Of a DNA stretch of 64,000 bases, positions 11,075-22,580 are shown piece by piece. The position numbers and the translations under genes were made by a program. The DNA is from Celoporthe dispersa (taxonomy: Eukaryota > Ascomycota > Sordariomycetes > Diaporthales > Cryphonectriaceae). Location: assembly GCA_016584495.1 (NCBI GenBank), contig WAID01000013.1, forward strand, positions 2,232,001-2,296,000, in the 5' to 3' direction. Each line of letters starts with the position of its first letter. Position 1 is the first letter of the stretch. The notes under the pieces are model-generated. The model saw only the letters and a program-made list of their open reading frames with translations, ran no database searches and was not told the DNA's origin.

Positions 11075-14000
11075 TCGAGGATGGCTTCGGACACGCAATC
11101 AGATGTGAGCTATGGGTACCTCCATGGCTTGCTGACGGGCCCGCTCGCTGGTCAATTGAAATGAACCATCCGGCGAGCCTCATATTCCCAATCATTTCCC
11201 AAATTTGCTACAGGCCCTCGAGAGTTCTGAGGATGAACATAATGATCGTTCTACCACACCAGGTTTGAGAGAGGTACATGTTTCAGAAAAGCTTTATGCT
11301 GAATGGACGGATCAGGCGTTTCAGGAACTTTTCATATCAAATAATAGCCAGTCAAAAATCCGAACATGATCTACTGCCCGGCTGCGTCCGTATCCTGTCT
11401 TGAGGTTTTCCTTTGTGGAAGCACTCGTGCAATGTGCCTGATCTCATCTGGGTTGAATTCTGGGCGACACGAAGATCCTTTTATTAGCTACATTGATTCC
11501 CCCCACGGCATGTTTGCTGCCTCGCCGCTGCTGTCTGCTCGAGTACCTGGCATTGCAGTCGCAGCCGAAGGCGTCCCCCACGCCATGATACACGGCACAG
11601 TCAAGACAGAGTGACGGCGAGAGCGCGCAAATCCCGTCGACAAGCGTTTGCTTCGGCCCTTGCTACCGGCGCAGTGCCCACTCCGCGGGTGTCAGCAAGC
11701 GACCTTGACTCGGGGCTAAATCGTGCGAGGCTCTTGTCATGATCTGCTGTCTGGGTCTCGCCGGGAAGAGAGACATCAGCTGACATTAAGACATCTGCGG
11801 CACCGAGATCCTACCTGCCTATGTGCGTATCGTGTCTTATCTGGGCCCGTTCCGTCCCGCCCGAATATGTTGTGTCAAGATGGGCCGGCTGATCAGACGA
11901 TAACTCGACCGGTCCTGTGTCCGTCGGGTGAGAAGTCGTGGTGGGTCGGTGTTCGATGACGCGATGTTGGTTGTAAGTTACGTCTAGCTAATTGATCCCG
12001 TCGGGACTGAAAACACGCGAAATTTGATACGAAACCTTTTTTTTTTTTTTTGGCTCTGGTTCGTCGACAGCGGATTTTGTATTGCTTGGGGAACGCTGTC
12101 ATCATCATACACACCACGTTGGTTCTCCCAGTACGACATCGGAAGAGCTCTCACCGATGCCCGTGGTAATGGATGCCACACAATGGGCACGGTCAAAAAG
12201 ATGACGAATGAGCCTTGTCAGGACAAGACAGCAGAGAAGCAAGGGCTCAAAAGAGCCGCTGGTGTCACACGATAGCTATTCGGCGACCATGTGAACCGAG
12301 CGTGCTGCAGGAGACTCATGGTGCGGCTTCCGTCACTCTGACTTTTGATCCGGAGTGAAACAGCGATGCTCGGCGAGGTGTGGTTTCTGGAACGCCGGCG
12401 GGGCTGATGATTCTTTTGTGCTCGACTTTACCATACTTCGTAGCGGGTTATGGGATACAGCGAGCCTCAGTCTGTTGTGACCTGGCGGCTTTTGTAGAAC
12501 TTGTGAAAGGCGGGAGCATCACAGTGTCGTGGTAGCCTCTCTGTGACCGCTAAAGATAATATTTTATTGCTATATCTTGCGCAGATTTATCAGACTCCAT
12601 GCCTGGAGCCTTTGGTAATCTGCCTCGAGCAGTGTGAGATCCCGACTTACCACGCCGTCTTCTTCTTTTCTTCGTCCTGGTGTATTTAAATCAAAGTCTA
12701 ATATGATGGTGTTCGGGCACCAGCATTACACGCTTGTCAGAGCCGCTCACTCATAATTTTTCCATGGCTAGTGAAAAGGAGTCCACGCCAGCTGCCCAGC
12801 CTATTTTCCTTTCTTTATTTATAACCCCAATGTCGCAAGCGGTAGTACTTAGGCTATGTTATATCCTCACAATGTAAGCATATTTACATGATGTAATGGC
12901 GTCTCATATCTTGGTCAGAAATATGAGCTCCTACTAATACCTGTTGGCTATACTCTTGTCAGTCAGCTGCGATCGCGGAATAGTCAGAGCGGTGGATTAA
13001 GTTCCGCCTCTGGAGATATATATTATGCCTGGGCCAACAGTCTCCAGCGCTGCTGGAAGATTTACCATTACTCAACGTGCGGAAAGCCTTTCAGATCCTT
13101 CTTCCTGGGTGCAATCAAAAGAAAAGGGCATGGTCTGGTCTGGTTCTTTAATAGTGGCTTATAGCACCTACTATATGTTGCCCTCTTGAAGCAAGTTCTA
13201 TCTTACCATACCTTGAGCATCTCACTGTAATTTGACGAAGAAGATGATTCTCCAAGATACCGAACGGCCGCAGAGTCGTTGTGGGTGGCATACTAGGACT
13301 AGGTACAGGACTTAACACTTCCAGAGGCCGTCACCCACGTGCCAGTCACCATGAGCAGTCGAAATGGACCGTCTATCATGCGAATCCCTTTCTAAGCAAC
13401 TAATTCCAGGGTTGTTCATTCGCCGCACAGCACTTCAGATCCGGGGGTCCTGTCGAGGCAGAATCTCACCACCCGCTGCGCGCTTCCCGCTTGTTGACCT
13501 CACGGACAATGTCACGGTGGTAGGGGCCTGCTCGAGAGGTCAGCGGGGCGCGGATCTCGTTAAGTGAGTAGAGCGGGCACGGAAGCATTACCCGGGTCTA
13601 TGCTGTGTAGGTGTGACGTCGATTGAGGGTGATGTAGTGGCAGTCGACCGTCCAGAGTAGCTTGCCAATAATGTATATTGTAGCCAGGACACGATCCACC
13701 CGTGTTGGTCACTCTGGAGCCATTGAGGCCCTCGACTCCCATGGTCTGCTAGCTCTGGCTCTGCTTCCAGGGTTCCGATTCCTGGCGTGCTGACTGACAG
13801 TGACCTTTTCTCGCAGCAATCTCTTGACGTGCCTGCAGCTTCGCCTACACAATGGCCAGAGCGACGGCACTTACTGATATGACCTCGACCCAGAGTCTGA
13901 AGATTGCTGTGGTCGACCACTCTGTACCGCGGTAATGGGAGAGTGATCCTGACTCTGCGACGTTCGGCGGGGCAAACAGCCATCCTTGGTGGATCGAGAG

Positions 14001-14286
14001 GAGATATGGCGTTTAAGTAGGTTTATATGTTCGCACCTTGTTCCTCATAGCCTCAGGCCGGCATACGGGCTGGGCGACTTGGTGTTCTAGTTCTTATGGA
14101 CTTTGTGGGATGATGAATTTCTGTTGAAATGGCTCCTGCTTGAACGAGTACTTACTTACCACTACTAAACTCAACCCTTCTGAACAAAGTGAACCTGAGT
14201 ATGCGTTATACAACAAAGTCTTGGTAGACCCAACATCAAAAACCAAAATTCGTTGAGATATAATTCATCCTTGACCTGGCCGTAAC
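11075..14286. other. Intergenic region, 3.2 kb, lower GC
   Basis: No coding region is supported. The part from about 12.3 to 14.2 kb is less GC-rich than the flanks and has very few open frames. It could hold a decayed element, but I see no terminal repeats or transposase remnants. A T tract lies at about 12037-12051. The right end is the 5S rRNA promoter. Confidence 0.5.
14259..14264 (+). promoter_or_regulatory. TATA element of the 5S rRNA gene
   Basis: TATAAT lies 28 bases before the first base of the 5S rRNA. Neurospora 5S genes are known to need a TATA box near -29, so both position and sequence fit. Confidence 0.6.
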
Positions 14287-14405
14287 ACATGCGACCATAC
14301 CTGGTGGAAAACTTGGGATCCCGTCCGCTCTCCCCTAAATAAGCCACCAAGGGCTGGATTAGTAGTCAAGTGGGTGACCATTGGTGAATACCCGGTGTTG
14401 CATGT
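14287..14405 (+). rRNA. 5S ribosomal RNA (solitary, dispersed copy)
   Basis: The 119-base sequence follows the fungal 5S plan: ACATGCGACCATA at the 5' end, TGGAAAACTTGGGATCCCGT, CCGCTCTCCC, the AAGCCACCAAGGGC arm, TTAGTAGTCAAGTGGGTGAC, and CCCGGTGTTGCATGT at the 3' end. The terminal helix ACATGC/GCATGT pairs perfectly even though both arms differ from the usual ACATAC/GTATGT, which argues for selection. The helix CCTGGTGG with CCACCAAGG also pairs. It is followed by a T5 terminator. Ascomycete 5S genes are typically scattered singly, and none of the other rRNAs is nearby. I judge it functional, although a diverged isotype or pseudogene cannot be excluded. Confidence 0.9.
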
Positions 14406-14409
14406 TTTT
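14405..14409 (+). terminator. RNA polymerase III terminator of the 5S gene
   Basis: A run of five T starts at the last base of the 5S RNA. Confidence 0.7.
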
Positions 14410-14960
14410 GTCATTTCCCCCTCTTTTTTCTTTCCTTGTTGTGGGTATCATTTCAAGTCATGATCCGTGGTGGATCTTTGAGGGGGTGGGTAATTACTTG
14501 ATGTTGTGGGCCTGGTGGACGATGTGATGATGAAGTGGGAGGTCGGGCTGCGGTGAGATAATGACATGGCCGACAGGAATATGCATTGTAGACACTTTTA
14601 GACGTAGAGATGGTCCAAGAGATCTAAATGGATGTTCAGTACACTATCTCGGGTCAGCCTTTGGCAGGATGTGACCGTTCCTGGGTGCTGGCACAGCTTT
14701 CCATGGCTAATTCATCTGGGGTTCTTGATCTTCTAAAGAGGTGTAGCTAGACAAAAGATACGTCTGGGACGAAATTGCATTGGCAGTGGATTCGTAGGGA
14801 GGGCGCTTGGAGATGTGCGCATCGGTGGGGGGTTGCAGACAGATACCAGCCTCGAGCTGTGCTCTGCCAGACAGGCTCAATATTCACTTCTTCCTATCTT
14901 TGGTATACAGGATAGAATGCCTGTAAGAACATAAGCATGAGCTATATCCTGTCATTGTTG
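14406..14960. other. Intergenic region between the 5S gene and the NYN gene 3' end
   Basis: I see no gene or repeat here beyond the T-rich flank of the 5S gene. Confidence 0.5.
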
Positions 14961-16371
14961 CTATCTCTGCTCCTCGTTGTGGATGGATGTGGGTATGAGT
15001 CTCCCTTCTCTGCTCTGCTGACCTAGGAATTCCACACTGAAAAGGGGCCCAAAAGTGTGGTAGTATTGTCGGTGCTTATTTATGTGCTTGGTGCGTCCTC
15101 CTGCGGCTCTGGGCCTGTGAGGTCCTGGATTGTGTTGGGGATCTGGATGCGGTGCCTTGCACCACTTCAACCTCTGGAGGCTGCCCTTCTTGCCGTCCCT
15201 GTGTACATGGATGATCATGCGCTGCCCAATTCCACGGTCCCCGGAGGGCACGTGCGATAGTGGTAGAGTAGTTGCTGGCAGTGAAAAGAGGCCGCAGGAC
15301 AGACCACCAACCCCCAGCGCCCAGCTCCTGCCAGCAGGTTCCCTTCTCCCGCCATAAGCCCAAGTCTCAGCGTCGATACCACCCTCACCCAACCCGTCAC
15401 CCGTTGGATCATCTTCCTCCCCCCCTAGCTCGTCTAGCTCCCGCCAGAGCCATTCGGGCGCCCTCTTGATCACCTCCAGCGGCACGCGCTCCCTCAGCGC
15501 CACATCCGCCGTGACCAGGACCAGGCGATGAGGCACCAACCCTCCGTGCAGGACAGCCCCCTCAACATGCTCGACGATGGCATCGTCACCCACGTCCTTG
15601 CCCGCGACAGGTCGTGCACGGATGAGCCCGACACCGCGCGGCGCCTGCATGTCGCGCGCCTCTCCCTCCACCATGACGAGGACCTCGCACCCCCTGGCGG
15701 CGGCGAGATGACCAAGCCGCCTCATGACACGCGTGGCGAGGTCTCCCAGCCTCCTCCTCTCCGCCCTGCTCGCCCTCCACCTTCTCCTCCGCATGATCCC
15801 ACCTCCTCCCACCATCGACCCAGTGCTGCGAGGGGGGTCCAGCAGGGCCATGCACAGGCGACGACGGTCTCGAGCCCACAAAGTTATACAGATCCACAAC
15901 AACAATCCGGTCCTCCCACCCCAGTCCCGCAAACCTAGCCTCCGCCCCCGCGACCCGCGCCCGCCTTCTCGCCCGCGCAGCCAGCACCTCTTCCCTCCGC
16001 CGCGCCGCCTCATCCAAGACCCGCACGCGCCCGTCCTGCGGGTCTAGAACGGCCGGGGTGAACCTGTCCGGCGGCCCTGTGGCGGCCTGCGCCGCATCAG
16101 CCCTGGCCCTCGCGGCGTCCCTCCTCTCGCGCGCGAGCTGGGCCGCCGTGGCGCGGATCTGCTGGAGACCCGGCCGGCTGAGTTTCCCCCTGCGCTGGGC
16201 CTTGCGCTCTCTGCCGCCGCCTTGAAAGCGGCGCTGGACGAGGCTTGTGGCGAGGGCAAGGAGGGCGGCTGGCGAGATGTCTGTTGGGGTGGTGGCTCTC
16301 GACACCAGACGGCCGGCGTGGGAGGACATGAGACGGTGGGTTGTGTTTGAGGAGATGAGGAGCAGAGACAT
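14961..16371 (-). CDS. YacP-like NYN-domain protein, putative ribonuclease, possibly mitochondrial
   Basis: The protein has about 469 residues after allowing for one surplus base. Residues 1-34 are rich in Ser, Arg and Leu with Asp only near the end, resembling a mitochondrial presequence. Residues 35-150 form an Arg/Ala-rich, probably helical segment. The NYN domain follows: WEDRIVVVDLYNFVGS with Asp160, ARGCEVLVMVEGEARD with Glu235, KDVGDDAIVEHVEG with Asp262/263 and LVLVTADVALRERV with Asp289. This order (VDGYN, VFDG, SADD, TSD) is the PIN-like acidic metal centre of the YacP NYN nucleases, known from bacterial Rae1/YacP and plastids. The frame breaks at six G on the plus strand (15832-15837); with five, AGPP continues into RSTGSMVGGGG. 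A 54-base GT-AG candidate at the same place cannot repair the frame. The C-terminal 120 residues (after DELGG) are uncertain, and the true stop may come earlier. RNA cleavage is inferred. Confidence 0.65.
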
Positions 16372-17023
16372 TGTTTACTGCTTCTTCGAGAGGGGAGTCT
16401 TTAGGAAGCTTATATAAGCCTCGTATCTCATGGTCTTCTTGCGGCGCACGAGGCATTTCCTAGGTGGAAGAGCTATGTCTGGTGCAGCACTATGCATCGA
16501 CCAGAGCGTGTTGTTGATGGTCGCGAAAATCTCATTCATCATTGCACGGCGGCTTCGGGTGATTGCCCCACTTTTTTTCCGGCCGGAGAGCAAGACGGAC
16601 GAGAGAGAGGATGTTTAGGTTGTAGTCTGGTTCACATTGGCAGTGGAATGATGCAGGCAAGGCTGTTGAGGTTTGGTCATTTTCATACTAAAGGCATATC
16701 TCGTCAAAGCAATAATAGTGCCTCGTATCTGCGTCCAGTCTTCTCGGCAAGTTCTGCATGGCCAACGGCGGACAGTCGAAACTGTGACGCCGCCCAGGTA
16801 GCATGTCTCTAGCTTTCGAGCCGTGTTCTTCAGGCTGTCGCTTGTGACCCCTGGATTCCCTCCTGTATACGAGATGTGAACATGCTGCTGGACAGCACCG
16901 TGTCGGTGTCATACCCACTGGCCGTCGGCCGTCCACCCGTCCGAGCCCGCCGGCCACGCCTCTCGTCAAGGATTCAGGAGGCCCGTCGAAGCCAGGACAT
17001 GTGCAGTCCGTTCCCTGCCCATG
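16372..17023. other. Intergenic region between CIA30 3' end and NYN start
   Basis: The 650 bases contain the NYN promoter side and the CIA30 3' flank. No gene is supported. Confidence 0.5.
16410..16417 (-). promoter_or_regulatory. TATA-like palindrome just upstream of the NYN gene
   Basis: TTATATAA lies only 39 bases before the first ATG of the NYN frame at 16371. If it is the TATA box, the 5' UTR would be very short and translation may begin at the second Met (16329, MSSHAGRLVSR), still leaving a basic N-terminus. Confidence 0.35.
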
Positions 17024-17891
17024 TCATCTACTCCATCCGAGAACCCTGCCGATCCAGGACATGAGGCCCTCCTCGCCTGATTTGTCCAGCGGCCCCTCCC
17101 CCTTCCTCACCGATACAGAGGTGAACACGATGGAGAAATCCCCCTCCTGCTCGCCAAAGAAGCTGCCAGCCTCCCGTCAGCATCAGCAGCAGACACGCGA
17201 GGGTGTGTGGGCTTCTGCCTACCTTCTCATCATGAAGCTGATCCGCCTCACGCTCGTCAGGTCAAGAGGCCTCGCGTCTGGCTTCGGCCTGCCACGGTAT
17301 GTTGGCTTGAAGTCCTCAAAGGGGATCACCAGCCGACAGGCCGACCGGCCACCGGACCCAGCCTCCCCGGTGCTGGCGACGAAGTCGTACTCCCAGCTGA
17401 CGGTGCTCTGGTCCCTGCCGTCCGGCCGTCTGGGCAGCACCTCGTCCTTGAGCGTGATGGTGTATCTCTTGCCGTCGGCCCGCGCCACGTCCAGGACGAG
17501 GGCGTCATACGCAGACAGGTCAAGCGCGGGGAAGCCATCCACGGTCCGCTGCGAGGCAAAGCCCGCGCCGCCGAGGGTCTTGATGTCCAGGGTGCCGTGG
17601 AAGTCGGCACCGGATCCCGCACCACCCGGCCCTTCGGGACCGAGCTCGGTCAGGTAGGACTGGCTCTGGCCGCCGCGGACACGGTCGTCCGAGGCTGTGA
17701 ACTGGGACGCGTCCCATGGTCTGGCAGTGTGCGGTCACCTCTTTAGCTTTCCTGCCTGGTGTCTCATGGAGGGATCTGCATCATGTACTCGGGACTACCA
17801 TAGCAGGTACCATGATACTATACGCCTGAGATTGAAGAAGAAAAAAGGACTTGTGATGAGATTTGCTGCATGCATGGAGTCAATGCATATG

Positions 17892-17922
<31 letters not shown>

Positions 17923-18253
17923 CCCTGAACGCCGGTCCAGGCATGGCGATCGAGTCACAGGGGAACCAACCATCGGCTCCGCCCCATAAAAAGCACGATG
18001 CATATGCGCCAGGCCTGGGAAGTACATATGGATCCAGGAGGAATCAGTCCCCTGCAGGGAGGACGCCCTGTTACAGACAAGCGGGAGGATACCTGCCTGC
18101 CTGTTGTTGGGGCCACGGATACAGCGGAAGAAGAAGCAGCAACAATTAAGCGGCGCCATCATCATGTTGGGGCTGCGGATATATTGAGAGGGCGGAAAAG
18201 AAGGGGGGTGTGGGTGCTGCAATCACATACCTGTCTCCTCCGAAAATGTACAT
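17024..18253 (-). CDS. CIA30-family protein (complex I intermediate-associated protein 30 domain)
   Basis: This is a 219-residue protein in three exons on the minus strand: 18253-18231, 17720-17223 and 17162-17024. The model totals 660 bases with no frame error. Exon 1 is a 23-base microexon coding MYIFGGD. It joins through a 510-base intron (GTATGT donor, CTGCCAG acceptor) so that the split codon gives R-PWDASQF. The body has the CIA30 blocks: ASDDRVRGGQSQSYL, LDIKTLGGAGFASQR, DLSAYDALVLDVARADG, VIPFEDFKPTYRGRP, and after a 60-base intron FFGEQEGDFSIVFTSV. Family members include the NADH:ubiquinone oxidoreductase assembly factor CIA30/NDUFAF1 and shorter fungal paralogues. This one is short and lacks a clear presequence, so a role in complex I assembly is likely but unproven. 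It is co-directional with the NYN gene 650 bases downstream. Confidence 0.88.
17892..17920. repeat. (GT)14 microsatellite inside CIA30 intron 1
   Basis: An uninterrupted GT run on the plus strand (CA on the transcribed gene strand) lies in the middle of the 510-base first intron. Confidence 0.9.
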
Positions 18254-21200
18254 GATGCGCGAGGGCGGGGCTCCAGACTGCTTCTTCTGCTTTCTATTCT
18301 CGCGTCTGAATGGCCAATGAGCGACATTGCGAAGGGGGGGAGGGGAGGGGAGGGGTGGTCCCCTACTATGGTAGCAGTAGTACTGCGACGAGCCCTTGGA
18401 ATGTTGCAGTGGGAGCGGGCGAGCTGAAAAGGCGCCGTCGGGTCCAGCGAGATGAGCTGCACCTGCACGTACAGACGCAGTATTTCCCCTCGTAAACCCG
18501 GAGCTGGAGGGGGGGGAGGGGAAAACAAAAAATAAGAAGCAAGCCTCTTTTTGTCGGACAGGGCCTGTAGAGAGTAAAAGAGAGACACACGAGGCTGGCT
18601 GGCCTGGCTTTCTCTGCGTGATAACCGAGGTGGGGTCAAATTGATCGGCCCTGGCTCTGAGCTTGGCTGCCTGGGTGGTGGAGCCGGCCTCTGTGCTATG
18701 GCAGCAGAGCCGTCTTGATCCGTGCGTAGCCGTCTCTAGTTTGATGTTGACAGCGCGCAGACAGGGAAGCCCGGCTCAATACGAGACGAAGACCTGGCCG
18801 GTGCGTGTTGTGCGTGCGTCGATGTGGAAGAGGTAGATTGGTGCTGGGTGCCGAGGAAGAAGAAAAAAGAAAGAAGAACAGTACGTATCAGACATGTCCA
18901 GGCACCGTGGTATGTAGATGCCATGTGGCACACGCCCCCCCCCTGGCTCGGAAGGGCTACCTGGGTACATGCTTGTCCTGGTCGAGATCTGTGCGCCTGC
19001 CTGCCCCCGCCAGAGACCTCTGTACGAGGATCCCTGGCGAGTGAGGGTTCCCGTTGCGCTTGCGAGCAGGGTACTTTTTGTTTCCGCTGCGACTTTATTC
19101 TATAGCACTACCACGAACCTTCGCGAGGCGGGCGGGCTCTCCTTGGCGCCGGGGACCTACCGAGTACCTCTGACATCAGTCCCGGCTCGCGGGGACAGGC
19201 TTGTACCTCTCGAGTTCCCGGTGTCCCCACATTGGGAACACGATGAAGACGATACCAAGTATACTTTTTCTCTCTCTTTTTCTTTTCGTATGTACCACCA
19301 CATACCACACTAAAAGTACGTATTGGAAAGATGAATACGGGTTATGCACGCCATCGTGGCCCTGCCTTCCCTGCTGCTCGTCCAGAGTGGGCTTGCGAGA
19401 AGGCCTGTCTCTCGTCAGATCCTTATCAAAATAATTACACGTGACCCCCAGCTTCGATCTCAGCCTGCACGTCCCGAGCACCGCAGCCCCATGCAGACAC
19501 TTACACGCGCTCTCTCTCCCTCCCTCTCTCTTTTTTCTCTCTCCTACGTCATGAGGATCACCGTCGCACCGCTCTGTCGAGTTGAAACCCGCTTGTTGGT
19601 GATTCATGCCCGCTCTCTGTACAACACTACACGGCCCCAGACCAACAGCTGTCTTCCCTCCCTCCCCCCCTGGCTCTTCCTCCCCACTCCACCTCTCCTC
19701 GAACTTGTCGGTGCCGTTCCGGGACCGCAGGGTAGGAGTAAACTTTTCCAGTCTTCTGATCCGTGCGTGGCTTGGATTGTGATTTGCTTTTTTTTTCTTT
19801 CTTTCCTTGCCGCCGTCCAGAGGAAGGAGGGAGAGAGAGGGGCGCGGCGCAGGGCAGGCAGCCACATTGAAGCACCATCGGCCTTGTTGGTCTGCCCAGC
19901 TTGCAGATCCTAGCCCCGAACAGAGAGGCGAATGCAACCAGACCAGGCCCCCCCCGCCTCTCCATCTCTCTGTCTCTCTCTCTCTCTCCACCAGGGGAGG
20001 AAAATGCGAGCGTTTAGATGCGAGCCTGCTCATTCGTCCCAACGCGGGTTAGACACACACCTCTCTTCTTTTTTCGACCCTTTTCTCTCCCTCTTCTTCT
20101 CTGGCTCTTTTTGGGCCTAGCTAGCCTGCTGAAGTACCCAGAGATAAAAATAAATGGAAAAACTCATTCGTGTACGCGTGATCAAACCTGGCTCGTACAA
20201 GCGAGTGGGTGTAGTAGGTGTGGGTGTGGGTGTGTGTGTGTGTGTGACCCCACCCATACATACCATTTGGGGAATTTGCTCTATTGTTACCTTTTTTCTC
20301 TTCCCTTTTTTTTCTCTTCTTTTTCTTCTTTTTTTTTTTTTTTGGTTTTTACTTCCGGAGTCAGCAGAGCCGCATGGTTCTATTTGTTTTGGGGGTCGAG
20401 GACGAAGGCGGGGGGAAGCGGGCTCGTTGGTGGTGGGCCGATTGAAGGTGGCCCCCTTGCGAGGCTGCAGCAAGGCCCAGGGTTGGATCGCAGTGGTGGG
20501 TTTGGTCACACCCAAAAAGACAGAGGAAGGAGCCCCCCCGGCTCTCGCTCGAGAGAGGGAAAATACAAGCCCCGCGGGCTGGACAATCAAAACCTTGCCG
20601 GGGTGCGAAGTGAGACAGTGCCGTACATACTGACTCTTGGCGCCAGGATTCAGCTCGACTCTTTTCTTGTTGCATCTCATCACCGGAGCAGAGAGAGGGA
20701 GGGAGGGAGGGGGCAAGGTGACGAAAGGGCCAGGCGGGGCAGACAGCAAGGCTTCCTGTCTCTCTTGGGGACACGCCCCCTCCTCTTCCCCCCCCTGCCT
20801 TCGGGCACCTCTCGCTGTATACAAGAATGCCGGTCCGAGTCCAATGCTGTGAAGGATTCAGGAGCGTGTGGACCCGGAACCAGATGGCGACTTGTTGGAA
20901 GAAAGTACCATGTTTTAGAAAGAAAGAGAAACACACACACGCAGAGAGAGGGGGGAGGGAGGGAGGGAGAGAGGGAGAGGGAGAGAAGAGACAGCAATTT
21001 CGGACCGGGACACGGTCAGTATCTTGTCGAAAAGTCCGTTGTTAGACCGTCGGCCTACTTGTCCAGAGCCTCGCGCTATGTGTACTGGCTGCCAATTTCG
21101 CGGTGTGGGCCACTCGTTCTCGTGGATTGACCAATTCTCCTGCCGCGCAGTTGACTGTCCGCCACAATGCACTGTACGGGTTGTTCTGGCACCTGGGACG

Positions 21201-22548
21201 CATTTCTGACTCAAATCCTTTTGCCCCGAGATCCTCATCTCTCGACGCTGGGCGTCTGGGCCGGCCTGGGACATACACAGGAGATAGATCGATCTACCAG
21301 GGGGAAGGAATTCTGACAGTTGCTGCATGCACGACATGCTGAGAGTCGTCTACAAAGCTGTCGATAAGTCGTCGACAGGCTGAGGTGAGATGTTTCTTAT
21401 TTCCAAAGCTCAATTTTTTTTCTTTCGGTTTCTCTTCTCGAATTCCCTTTTTTGTCCTCTTTTTTTTTTTTTGGTCTCTCTTCTCATCTCACTCCGCTCA
21501 CCGTTTGCCCCCTTCGGCCCGTCGTGATCAATAAGCGCTCCCGTCGCGTCTCATAGGGCTGAGATTACCTTTCGCACACGGGAGCCAAAATCTCACCGGG
21601 TCCGTGCCTTATTTTGGTCTCTCTCTCTCTCTCTCTCTCTGTCTGTCCGTGTCGCTCTCCACACCCTTTTTGCTCAAGTCATAAGTTGGGCGAGGGAAGA
21701 AAGGAGAGAGGGGGAGAAGGGGAAAAAACAGAGGGGAGGGAGGGAAGAAAAACCATCTTGTAAACTATTCATGTGAGCGGTCCGTGGGTTGGTGCCGAGC
21801 CCGAGGTGCTGCTGCTTTTGTTTGTTTGCTGCTGTTGTTCTAGCTGTAGCCCCTCTTGGCAGGTGTCGATTGGTGGAGGGCTGCGGCACAGCAGACCAAC
21901 AAACAGTCGGTTGGGAGGGGAGGAAAAGGGCAAGAAGGGTCTAGGCTCTCGACAACCCCTGGCTGGCTGGCCCCAAAGAAGGGGGGGAGGGGGTTCGGTA
22001 GGGCGTCTATGGAGATCGAGAGGAGAGGAGAGGAGAGAGGAGAGGAGGAAGAGCAGGATTTCCCTGGTCTACTGCTGATCGAAAAAAAAAAAGGTGGAGG
22101 GTGATGCGATTGGGCAATGAGGACACGGTGGTTAGAAAGAAGACTGTGTGTGGCTGAACGGGGGAGTAGATAATCCTGAACCTTCTTCAGACACTGCATA
22201 GTACTTGGATAGCATAAATTTCATAAACTAGTTTTGATCTCGACATTGCTTCTTGTCTTCTAGAGGGCCAGTAGGAACCCAACAATCCCGTTCGCCCGTG
22301 TGAGCCTACTCCCTCCCTGCCCTTCCGTATGCCGATCCACCATGTACCAAGCAGGCGTGAACCAGACCTGATATCCCAGCCTCGCGCCCTCTAAGGAAAG
22401 AAAAAAAAAAAAAAAAGAAAACCAAAGGTAGAAAAAGCAAAATAAACGCGGCACCAGAAAAAGGATCCTCGCATCTCCGCCCCCTGCCCGACCCCCCTCC
22501 TCCTTCTCTGCGAATCGCAAGGAGAGGGGGGCCCAAGACAGAATCGCG

Positions 22549-22580
<32 letters not shown>

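Noticed and set aside
15787..15890. A 54-base GT-AG candidate intron in the NYN gene to explain the frame change
   Set aside because: Its length is a multiple of three, so splicing it does not restore the frame, and it would remove residues next to the catalytic DLYN motif. A one-base homopolymer error fits better.
20018..21130. A 370-codon plus-strand frame
   Set aside because: It runs through T, GT and GA tracts and is matched by equally long frames on the other strand. The peptide is simple sequence, as expected by chance.
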